From positions 1 to 8,919 of the forward strand of contig JAOTVO010000096.1 in NCBI GenBank assembly GCA_029863355.1: a stretch of 8,919 nt of DNA, given 5' to 3'. Both the position numbers and the translations under genes were made by a program. Positions within the stretch are counted from its first letter, which is position 1. Every line of letters begins with the position of its first letter. Shown in pieces: positions 1 to 6,860 of the stretch. The notes under the pieces were generated by a model. It ran no database searches. It saw nothing but the letters and a program-made list of their open reading frames with translations, and had not been told where the DNA came from. This DNA is from Candidatus Krumholzibacteriia bacterium. Lineage in GTDB: Bacteria > Krumholzibacteriota > Krumholzibacteria > WVZY01 > JAKEHA01.

Positions 1-675
1 CACCGGGACCAGGTGTTTCATCGTCGTCGCCCCCATCACCGCGGCCACCCGCTCCCGCCACGAGGGCGCGGGCAGAAGGTCGAGAACGTGGCGTCCGTCG
101 TCGACGTAGTGGATCTCGCTCTCGGGCAGGATCAGCGCGAAGGAGAGGACGGCCTCCAGGATACGCTTGCGCTCGGTGAGTGGCGTCTTGAGAAAGCGCC
201 TGCGCGCGGGCGTGTTGTAGAAGAGGTCCTGCACGCGCACGGTGGTGCCCCGTTCGCGCGGCGCCGGCTCCGCTCGCGCAGCCCCTCTGCCCTCGATGCG
301 CAGGCGCCAGCCTTCGCCCGCCGCCTCTCCGTCGCTGGACATGATCTCGAAGCGCGAGACGGCGGAGATCGACGCCAGCGCCTCGCCGCGGAAACCGTAC
401 GTCGCGATGTGCTGCAGATCCTCGGCCTCGCGGATCTTGCTGGTCGAGAAGTTGCGCGGCGCCATCTCCACGTCGTCCCTTCCCATGCCGCGCCCGTCGT
501 CGCGCACCTCGATCAGCGTCTCGCCCGCGCCCGCGCAGAGCACGGTGACCGTGCGCGCGCCGGCGTCGACGGCGTTTTCGAACAGCTCCTTGACCACCGA
601 GGCGGGGCGCTCGACGACCTCTCCCGCCGCGATGCGGCGGGCGACTTCGTCGGTGAGCGTGCGAATGGCGGGCAT
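1..675 (-). CDS. mutL: DNA mismatch repair protein MutL, N-terminal ATPase part (3' end outside window)
   Basis: MutL is the GHKL-family ATPase that links mismatch-bound MutS to downstream nicking and excision. The first 225 residues are visible and the frame is open to the window edge. Motifs in order: the N-box, with IAAGEVVERPASVVKEL ending in E30 and N34 (equivalents of E. coli E29 and N33, catalytic base and Mg contact); DDGRG (D59), the ATP-binding DxGxG; TSKI at 78-81 in the ATP lid; GFRGEAL at 94-100; GTTVRVQDLFYNTPARR in the transducer region. The start ATG at 673-675 is preceded by AGGAGG at 680-685 and gives the family's usual short leader (MPAIRTLTDEVA). One oddity is that the usual RHATSKI reads NFSTSKI. 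Whether the C-terminal endonuclease motif DQHAxxERxxYE is present cannot be judged because that part is missing. It lies 125 nt downstream of the GAF gene on the same strand. Confidence 0.97.
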   Translation of the reverse strand, partial: MPAIRTLTDEVARRIAAGEVVERPASVVKELFENAVDAGARTVTVLCAGAGETLIEVRDDGRGMGRDDVEMAPRNFSTSKIREAEDLQHIATYGFRGEALASISAVSRFEIMSSDGEAAGEGWRLRIEGRGAARAEPAPRERGTTVRVQDLFYNTPARRRFLKTPLTERKRILEAVLSFALILPESEIHYVDDGRHVLDLLPAPSWRERVAAVMGATTMKHLVPV

Positions 676-679
676 CGGT

Positions 680-685
680 CCTCCT
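680..685 (-). promoter_or_regulatory. Shine-Dalgarno of mutL
   Basis: AGGAGG on the minus strand lies 4 nt before the ATG at 673-675. It is a near-perfect anti-16S match and fixes the mutL start. It also suggests that mutL translation starts independently rather than by coupling to the gene 125 nt upstream. Confidence 0.75.
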
Positions 686-755
686 GGAATCCCGAGGAAC
701 GTAGCACCGCCCCGGCGCCATGGCAACGCCGGGCTTCGCGCGCGGCCCGAAATCC

Positions 756-793
756 TGTTGATAAGCCCCAGCGAACGCTGGACTTGTGGATAA
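756..793 (-). promoter_or_regulatory. Twin DnaA-box-like sites flanking a palindrome, upstream of mutL
   Basis: On the minus strand, a perfect DnaA box TTATCCACA (785-793) is followed by 3 nt, the palindrome CCAGCGTTCGCTGG (768-781), 3 more nt and a second box TTATCAACA (756-764), one base off the TTATNCACA consensus. Both boxes face the same way and the spacing is symmetric. The element lies between the stop of the GAF gene (801-803) and the mutL start (675). The bases are directly visible. Binding by DnaA and any effect on mutL transcription are inferred. The palindrome could also fold as a 5-6 bp hairpin, but no T-run follows it, so it is not a convincing intrinsic terminator. Confidence 0.45.
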
Positions 794-800
794 CGCCGAG

Positions 801-3095
801 CTACTCGGCCCCGTAGGGCTCGAGCCCGTCCTCGACTTCCTTCAAGAGCGCCTCCGGCGTGCGCGCCGTACCGGGGTAGATGGCGTGCCCGATCAGCACG
901 TCGACCGGTGAGACCGACATGCCCCCGGCGCTGGCGAAATCCTTGAGCAGGTAGAGCATGAGGCGGGAGACGAGGAAGCGGATGCGGCGCGTCCCCTCCA
1001 GCGACACCATGGCGAAGGTGTCGCGGCGGATCCACGCCCCGTAGTCGGTCTTGCGCGTGCGCGTCTGGATGCCGCGCGTGATCTCGTCGACGACGGTGAG
1101 CGCGCGGTCGGCGTCGGCGTCGAAGAGCGCGGTCAGAGGCTTGATCTTCAGCACCAGCAGCGAGAACGGATGGTGATAGCGGTCCGATCGCGACATCTCC
1201 CTGGCCATGACCCGGCGCAAGCGCTGGACGTTGCCGGCGAGGACGGCGTCATACGAGGGCTCGGTGGCCTGGACGGCCGGAGTCTCCGCGGCCAGCGAGC
1301 GGATCACGGGCGCGGCGATCGATACGATCTGGGCCACGACTGCTTCGTCGAGGTCGGAGAACGTCGCCTCGTCGAACGCACCCTCGGGCCGCTTGTCGTA
1401 CGCGATGAGCCCGCCGGCGAACTGTCCGTCCACCTCGATGGGCACGGCCATCAGCGCGTGGTAGGCCGGCGTGGCGTCCGCCGCCTCGGGATCGAAATCG
1501 AGGAACGCGAGCGCGAACGGCTTGCCCCTCTTGCGCAGCTTGAGGAAGCGCTCCTCGTCCTCCTCCACCCACGCCTCGGAGTGCCCTTCGGCGTCCTCGT
1601 ACCGCGCCAGCTTGCCCGGCGCGTCGCCGCTGCCCAGCAGGCGCACCGAGGCGCGCCTGCAGGACAGCGCGTCCGCCACCAGGCGCGCGAGGTACTCGCA
1701 GAGCTCGTCGAGCGACCGGCAGGTGAGCAGGAGCGGCGCGGCGTCGGAGACCTTGCCCAGCGCAGAGAGCTCGCGGCGCAAGCGGCGCTCCCTTCGCTCG
1801 GAGGCGAGGAAGCGCGCCATCTCCAGCGCGACGGAGTCCTTGATCACGAGGAAGTCGTCCAACCGGGGCCGCTCGCCGAACTCGACCACGAGCACGCCCA
1901 GCGTGTCCTTGAGGTGGAGGGGGACGAAGACGAAGGACGCCACCGAGTCGTCGTCCGGATGCCCGGCCGTCTCGGTGAGGACCACGGTGCGGCGCTCGAG
2001 ATAGCAGCGCGACAGCGCACCCTTCTCGCACCGGATCATGTCCGGCTGCTGCGACGCCCGCCGGTTCGATCCGCCCAGCACGAGCCAGTCGCCCTCGTGG
2101 GTGCCCACGTACACCTCGACGGTGTCCGCTCCCACGAGGTCGGCGAGGAGGTTCGAGATCATGGAGAACTTCGCCGTGGGCGACGCCGCCGTCTCGGTGA
2201 GCTGCCCCATGGACTGGCGCAGATCCATCTCCTGGTGGCGCACCTGCGTCTCTTGCAGACGCGCCGATTCGTAGAGGACGCGCGAGATGCGCGCGCTCAA
2301 CCGCTCCAGCGTCGACAGGTCCGCCGCGGTGAGCGTCTTCCCTCCCCGCGCCGACGAGACGTTGAGCACGCCCATGAGGCGATCGCCGTGCACCAGGGGC
2401 ACGGAGACGGCGGACTCGATGTCCAGCCGATCACGGTCGCTGGCGTAGCGCGCCTGCTTGGGGGACTCGCGGATGAGGCGCCCGCGGCGCTCCTTGGCCA
2501 CCAGCCCGGCCACCCCCTCGCCGAGTTTCTGCCGCGTCCTGCGCATGACGCGCTCCGAGAGACCGATGGCGTAGGCGATGTAGAGCTCGCCCGCCTCGCT
2601 CGAGTACATCATGATCGAGCCCGCCGACGCGCCCGTGGCCTGAACACCCACGTCGAGGAGGAACTTCAGGAGCTGCTCGCGGTCGAAGAGCCGCTCGAAG
2701 GCGGCGAGCGCATCGTCGATGGAATAGGCCTCGTCGGGACCCACCGTGGGGACAGCGGCGTGCGGGGGCGGCTCGCGCCCGCACAGGGCCTGGAGCGCCT
2801 CGCCGGGGCCGATGATGCGGGCCCCGCTCTCCGCAAGGCCCCTGAGCTCGCCCTCGAACTGGGCGCGCGGCTCGGCGACGATGACGTAGTCCACGGGGGG
2901 CTGCTCGGCGAGCTCGGACGGGTCGTTCAACCGGGGCAGGCCGAGGATCTCGGCGATCTCCAGACCCACGGCGGACGGATCCCGGTCGTACACGTAGGCA
3001 ATCTCGATCTCGCGGCGCTTCTGCAGTTCGCCCAGGACATAGAGGTCCTTCTCTCGGCCGCCGAGGAGACCGCAGCGTATCAGATTATTAGACAT
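801..3095 (-). CDS. Triple-GAF sensor-like protein with Rossmann-like N-terminus and degenerate GGDEF domain
   Basis: No named family recognised as a whole. Visible parts of the 764 residues are: residues 5-110, an alternating beta/alpha segment with a glycine-rich turn (CGLLGG) and VDYVIVAEP, resembling a Rossmann or oxidoreductase N-domain; 130-275, a clear GAF domain (LGEGVAGLVA, SAVSVPLVHGDRLMGVLNV); 300-435, a second GAF-like unit (FVFVPLHLKDTLGVLVVEF); 450-600, a third (ALMAVPIEVDGQFAGGLIAYD); 620-760, a diguanylate-cyclase-like fold in which GGDEF is replaced by RRDTF (690-694) and the metal-binding DID region by KIK (650-652), while IGHAIYP is kept. Cyclase activity is therefore unlikely; it may be a signal-binding or scaffold protein. 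There is no signal peptide or membrane segment, so it is probably cytosolic. The ATG at 3093-3095 lacks a good Shine-Dalgarno and abuts a palindrome. It sits between mutS and mutL, same strand. Domain borders are approximate. Confidence 0.88.
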   Translation of the reverse strand: MSNNLIRCGLLGGREKDLYVLGELQKRREIEIAYVYDRDPSAVGLEIAEILGLPRLNDPSELAEQPPVDYVIVAEPRAQFEGELRGLAESGARIIGPGEALQALCGREPPPHAAVPTVGPDEAYSIDDALAAFERLFDREQLLKFLLDVGVQATGASAGSIMMYSSEAGELYIAYAIGLSERVMRRTRQKLGEGVAGLVAKERRGRLIRESPKQARYASDRDRLDIESAVSVPLVHGDRLMGVLNVSSARGGKTLTAADLSTLERLSARISRVLYESARLQETQVRHQEMDLRQSMGQLTETAASPTAKFSMISNLLADLVGADTVEVYVGTHEGDWLVLGGSNRRASQQPDMIRCEKGALSRCYLERRTVVLTETAGHPDDDSVASFVFVPLHLKDTLGVLVVEFGERPRLDDFLVIKDSVALEMARFLASERRERRLRRELSALGKVSDAAPLLLTCRSLDELCEYLARLVADALSCRRASVRLLGSGDAPGKLARYEDAEGHSEAWVEEDEERFLKLRKRGKPFALAFLDFDPEAADATPAYHALMAVPIEVDGQFAGGLIAYDKRPEGAFDEATFSDLDEAVVAQIVSIAAPVIRSLAAETPAVQATEPSYDAVLAGNVQRLRRVMAREMSRSDRYHHPFSLLVLKIKPLTALFDADADRALTVVDEITRGIQTRTRKTDYGAWIRRDTFAMVSLEGTRRIRFLVSRLMLYLLKDFASAGGMSVSPVDVLIGHAIYPGTARTPEALLKEVEDGLEPYGAE

Positions 3096-3106
3096 TCGCT
3101 TAGCGA
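3096..3106. repeat. 11-bp palindrome abutting the GAF-gene start codon
   Basis: TCGCT-T-AGCGA is a perfect inverted repeat with a single central base, directly next to the ATG at 3093-3095. It occupies the place where a Shine-Dalgarno would be expected, and none is evident there. It could be an operator or a small stem affecting initiation. At this size, chance cannot be excluded. Confidence 0.35.
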
Positions 3107-3130
3107 TGCCGCTTCGAGTGCCAATAGAGC

Positions 3131-3158
3131 CGATGGGCCGCGCTGTGCGGTCCCATCG
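3131..3158. repeat. Strong intergenic hairpin between mutS and the GAF gene
   Basis: CGATGGG (3131-3137) pairs with CCCATCG (3152-3158), and the inner arms CCGC (3138-3141) and GCGG (3147-3150) continue the stem. This gives 11 base pairs with one bulged base and a 5-nt loop. It begins 67 nt after the mutS stop and ends 36 nt before the GAF-gene start. There is no T-tract on either strand, so it is not a canonical intrinsic terminator. An mRNA-processing, attenuation or protein-binding role is possible but unproven. The rest of the 129-nt gap shows no convincing promoter. Confidence 0.5.
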
Positions 3159-3224
3159 TTCCTCATCGTAGCAAATCGCGGACCATGGCGCCCGGGCCGG
3201 CCGCCGAGCGAGGATGGGGATGGG

Positions 3225-5828
3225 TCAGGAGAGGCGCTCTTTGAGGCGGCGGACGAGGTCGAAGGCCGCCATCGGCGTGGCCCGCTCCAGGTCGAAGGCG
3301 GAAAGCGCCTCGACGGCCGCGCGGGCGGCTTCGTCCCCCGCTTCCCGGGTGGCGGGTGGCGGACCGGCCCCGAACAGATCGAACTGCACGCGGCGCCCCC
3401 CCGCGTCGAGCCCCCCGGCGATCAGTTCGCGGCGCAGCTCGAGCGACTCCAGGACCTCGGCGGCGCGTTTGAGCACGGTTTCGGGTACACCGGCCACGCG
3501 GGCCGCGTGCAGCCCGAAGGAGCGGTCGCTGGTGCCAGGGACGATCTTGCGCAGGAAGACGATCCCCCCCTCCCACTCACGGATCGTGATCTTGAGGTTC
3601 AGCAGGCGCGGGTAAGACGACCGCAGCTGCGTGAGCTCGTGGAAATGCGTGGCGAAGAGCGTGCGCGGGCGGGCGCGCTCGCCCTCCAGGAGGTACTCCG
3701 TCACCGCCCACGCGATGCTCAGTCCGTCGTACGTGCTCGTCCCGCGCCCGATCTCGTCGAGCAGGACCAGGCTGCGGTCGGTCATGTGCGCGAGGATGTA
3801 GGCCGTCTCGTTCATCTCCACCAGGAAGGTGGACTCGCCGCGGCTGAGTCGATCGCTGGCGCCCACGCGGGTGAAGATCTGGTCGACCCATCCGATCCGT
3901 GCGCGCTCCGCGGGAACGAAGGAGCCGATCTGCGCGAGGAGAACGATGATCGCCGTCTGGCGCAGAAACGTGCTCTTGCCGGACATGTTGGGTCCGGTGA
4001 TCAACGCGAACTGCCGTCGCTCCGGGTCGAGCGAGAGGTCGTTGGGGACGAACGCGTCCGCGGTCACCCGCTCCAGCACGGCGTGCCTGCCGCCGACGAT
4101 TTCGATGGCGCGGCTGTCGTCGACGATGGGGCGGCGGTACCCGTGCGCGCGCGCCGTGGCGGCGAGCGACTGTATCGCGTCGAGGCGCCCGACCGCTCCC
4201 GCCGTGCGCTGGATGGTCGCCGCGGCGTCGCCCACATCCGCGCACAGCCGGTCGAACACGTCCTGCTCGCGCGCCACGCGCCGCTCTTCGGCTTCGAGGA
4301 TGAAATCCTCCTTCTCCTTGAGCTCCTGCGTGTAGTAGCGCTGCGCCGAGACGAGCGTCTGCTTCTGCAGGTAGTGCTCGGGCACGCCGGCCATGTTGGC
4401 GCGGGAGACCTCGATGTAGTAGCCGAAAACCTTGTTGTATCCCACCTTGAGAGAGGCGATCCCCGTCGCCTCGCGCTCGCGCCGCTCGAGGCCAGCGATC
4501 CACGCTTTCGCCCCCTCGCTCTCGTCGATCAGCTCGTCGAGATCGGCGTCGAATCCGCGCCGGATCACGCCGCCCTCGCGCAGATGCGGCGGCGGTTCGG
4601 CGACGATCGCAGCCGCGATGCGCACGCAGAGACCTTCGTGCTCCCCGAGCATCGCCGCTTCGCGCTCCAGCAGGGCCGCCCCGGCTTGCGCCAGCGCGGC
4701 GCGCAGCGACGGGACCTTCTCCAGCGACTCGCGCAGGGCGTGCAGCTCGCGCGGCGCCGCCTTGCGCGCCGCCACGCGCGCGGCCAGCCGCTGCACGTCG
4801 GCGATCCCTTTGAGCGCGCGCAGCGTGCGCTCGTGGCGCTCCGCGTCGGCGTAGAGGCGCTCCACCGCTTCGGCCCGCTCGTCGATGGCGGCCACCGAGC
4901 AGAGCGGCTTCTGCACCCAGTGCTGGATGGTGCGCCCACCCATCGGTGTGAGCGTGCGGTCGATCGTGCGCACCAGGGTCGCTTCGGCGCGCCCGCCGCG
5001 CAGGGGCTCGAAGAGCTCGAGGTTGGCGATCGTCTCCCCGTCCATGGCCATGAAGCGCGCCGCCGCGAACCGCTCCACGCCCACGACTTGAGGCAACCGC
5101 CCGCCGCGCAGGCGCATGCAGTGACGCAGGAGCGCCCCCGCCGCCACCGCCTCGCAGGCGGAGAGCGCCGGCGCTTCGCCGCCGAACTGCTCGGACAGCG
5201 CCTCCGCGGCGCGCTCGCGCATGAAGTCCTCGGCGGAGAGTGCGTACGCCCACGGGCGGCCCACCGTCTCGCGCACCGCTTCCAGCCACGCCGGGTCCAC
5301 GGCGGGCGCGTGCACGAGCTCGCGCACGCGCTTGCCCTGCACGAGGTGATGGACGTCCCCCAGCTCCGCCTCACCGCACAGGAGCTCACCGGTGCTCACG
5401 TCGATCAGCGCGAGCCCGGCCTGCGTGCCGTCGGCGTGAACGGCCAGGCAGTAGCTGTCCTCCTGGTCCGAGAGGAGCTGCGCGCTCAGCGCGGTGCCCG
5501 GGGTGAGCACCTCCACCACTTCGCGCCGCACCAGCCCTTTGGCGGTGGCGGGATCCTCCACCTGGTCGCACACGGCCACGCGCTTGCCCGAGGCGAGCAG
5601 GCGTCCCACGTACGTGTCCGCCGCGTGGAAGGGGACGCCGGCCAGGGGGATGGGGTTGGGTTTGTGCTTGTCCCGCGTGGTGAGCGCGATGTTAAGCAGG
5701 GACGAGATTTCGATCGCGTCGTCGTAGAAGGTCTCGTAGAAGTCGCCCACGCGGAACAGCAGGATGCAGTCGGCATACTGGGACTTGATGTCCCGGTACT
5801 GCGCCATCAGCGGTGTCAGTTCGTTCAT
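3225..5828 (-). CDS. mutS: DNA mismatch repair protein MutS
   Basis: MutS recognises base mismatches and small loops, then recruits MutL using ATP. Its 867 residues match the usual length (E. coli 853). Domains in order: the mismatch-binding domain with the F-x-E wedge (GDFYETF, F30 and E32); connector about 125-265; core and clamp about 270-560 (FGYYIEVSRAN at 468-478); ATPase about 565-800 with Walker A TGPNMSGKST (611-620), signature loop SRGESTFLVEM (662-672), Walker B LVLLDEIGRGTS (687-698) and ATHFHEL (726-732). Near the C-terminus QFDLF (815-819) fits the beta-clamp-binding motif, followed by a short helical tail ending LKERLS. The ATG at 5826-5828 lies 3 nt after the SPOR-gene stop and has no clear Shine-Dalgarno, so translation is probably coupled. 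All catalytic motifs look intact. Confidence 0.99.
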   Translation of the reverse strand: MNELTPLMAQYRDIKSQYADCILLFRVGDFYETFYDDAIEISSLLNIALTTRDKHKPNPIPLAGVPFHAADTYVGRLLASGKRVAVCDQVEDPATAKGLVRREVVEVLTPGTALSAQLLSDQEDSYCLAVHADGTQAGLALIDVSTGELLCGEAELGDVHHLVQGKRVRELVHAPAVDPAWLEAVRETVGRPWAYALSAEDFMRERAAEALSEQFGGEAPALSACEAVAAGALLRHCMRLRGGRLPQVVGVERFAAARFMAMDGETIANLELFEPLRGGRAEATLVRTIDRTLTPMGGRTIQHWVQKPLCSVAAIDERAEAVERLYADAERHERTLRALKGIADVQRLAARVAARKAAPRELHALRESLEKVPSLRAALAQAGAALLEREAAMLGEHEGLCVRIAAAIVAEPPPHLREGGVIRRGFDADLDELIDESEGAKAWIAGLERREREATGIASLKVGYNKVFGYYIEVSRANMAGVPEHYLQKQTLVSAQRYYTQELKEKEDFILEAEERRVAREQDVFDRLCADVGDAAATIQRTAGAVGRLDAIQSLAATARAHGYRRPIVDDSRAIEIVGGRHAVLERVTADAFVPNDLSLDPERRQFALITGPNMSGKSTFLRQTAIIVLLAQIGSFVPAERARIGWVDQIFTRVGASDRLSRGESTFLVEMNETAYILAHMTDRSLVLLDEIGRGTSTYDGLSIAWAVTEYLLEGERARPRTLFATHFHELTQLRSSYPRLLNLKITIREWEGGIVFLRKIVPGTSDRSFGLHAARVAGVPETVLKRAAEVLESLELRRELIAGGLDAGGRRVQFDLFGAGPPPATREAGDEAARAAVEALSAFDLERATPMAAFDLVRRLKERLS

Positions 5829-5831
5829 GGG

Positions 5832-6860
5832 CTAGGGCAGGGGCATGACCGTGAAGTCCTCGTTCATCTCGCGCGAGATCTCTTCGCCCTTGGCCTGGGC
5901 GCCCTCGCGCGTCTTGAAATAACCGAAGCGCACCCGATGGTACTCCCGGTAGCGGATCAACTCGCTGTCTACGCGCACCCCCGGGTACACGCGCTTGATC
6001 TTCGCGGCCAGCTTGATGGCGTTGCCGCGGTCGCGAAAGGAACCGAACTGAACCGTGTAGCCGGACTGCAGCACCTCCTCGCCCGGCGCCTCCCCGCCGA
6101 GCGCCGCCACCGCGGGTTCGTCCGCAGGCGTCGCCGGGCCGCGGGCCAGGCGGGTGAGCTTCTCCGCGGCCGACACGGCCTCGGGCGTTCCGCGGAACGC
6201 GTCCACGATCTCCCGGAACTCTCGCGTCGCGCCGGTCAGGTTGCCCTCGTCCTCCAGGCATTCGGCGTGGCGGTAGAGGGCCGTGGGGCTGATCATCGTG
6301 CTGGCCAGCGACTGGTAGCGGCGACAGCCCTCGTCGCGCCGGCCCAGACCGGCCTCCGCCTCCGCCATGGCCAGAAGCGCCCACGTGCGCAGCTTGCCCC
6401 GGCGAATGCGCTCGAGCGGCCGCCTGGCCTCGTCGTAGCGCTCAAGCATCAACGCGCACAGCCCCTGGAACAGACACGCCTCCTCGGAGACGTCGCACGC
6501 GCGCGCGTCGGCGAGGAGGCGGTAGGCCTCGTCGTAGTGTCCGAGCGCGTACGGGATCTTGGCCAGCTCGAGGTACGAGCGTCGCGCCCACTCCCCCCCC
6601 GGATCCTCGTCGATCACGCGCTGCAGGAGCGCTTGCGCGGCGGCGGCGGAGCGTTCGAGCCCGGCGAGCAGAAAGAGCGCCTCCTGACGCTCCTCCCCGT
6701 GCAACGTCCGGGACAGCGGCGCCAAGGCCGACTCCGCCATCGCGTAGCGACCCGCCTCGATGTCGCCGCGCGCCCGGGACAGCGTCGCGTCTCGCGACGG
6801 AGACGCCGCCGCGCCGGAGACCACGATCAGCGCCAGCAGCGCGGCCGCGGCCCTACGCAT
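5832..6860 (-). CDS. Secreted TPR-like protein with C-terminal SPOR domain
   Basis: This 342-residue protein starts with a signal peptide (MRR followed by a hydrophobic run to about residue 19; likely cleavage after GAAA). The middle, residues 25-240, is helical with TPR-like repeats (A/E/L-rich; examples are GRYAMAESALAPL, GHYDEAYRLLADA and ERYDEARRPLERI). After a Pro/Ala linker, residues 265-340 form a SPOR domain (SGYTVQFGSFRDRGNA, then VRFGYFKTREGAQAKGEEI). SPOR domains bind peptidoglycan strands stripped of stem peptides, typically at the division septum, so a periplasmic envelope role is inferred. I chose the ATG at 6858-6860, which overlaps the lapB stop by 8 nt and puts the signal peptide at the N-terminus. 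An in-frame ATG at 6885-6887 would add nine charged residues and has no Shine-Dalgarno. The substrate or partner is unknown. Its coding strand holds an 8-G run at 6593-6600. Confidence 0.9.
   Translation of the reverse strand: MRRAAAALLALIVVSGAAASPSRDATLSRARGDIEAGRYAMAESALAPLSRTLHGEERQEALFLLAGLERSAAAAQALLQRVIDEDPGGEWARRSYLELAKIPYALGHYDEAYRLLADARACDVSEEACLFQGLCALMLERYDEARRPLERIRRGKLRTWALLAMAEAEAGLGRRDEGCRRYQSLASTMISPTALYRHAECLEDEGNLTGATREFREIVDAFRGTPEAVSAAEKLTRLARGPATPADEPAVAALGGEAPGEEVLQSGYTVQFGSFRDRGNAIKLAAKIKRVYPGVRVDSELIRYREYHRVRFGYFKTREGAQAKGEEISREMNEDFTVMPLP

Noticed and set aside
768..781. Palindrome as an intrinsic terminator of the GAF gene
   Set aside because: The stem is only 5-6 bp and is followed by a GC-rich stretch and TTATC, not a T-run.
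756..793. XerCD dif site or integron attC site
   Set aside because: The TTAT-containing arms are in direct, not inverted, orientation. There is no 6-nt core between XerC- and XerD-like arms, and no attC core motifs.
13..816. Plus-strand open frames opposite mutL
   Set aside because: Their Arg- and Ala-rich translations have no domain signal, while the minus strand encodes an unmistakable MutL N-terminus.
3107..3192. Sigma70 promoter for the GAF gene (TTGGCA near 3120, or TACGAT near 3170)
   Set aside because: No partner hexamer lies at 16-18 nt spacing with more than a weak match, so I do not claim a promoter here.
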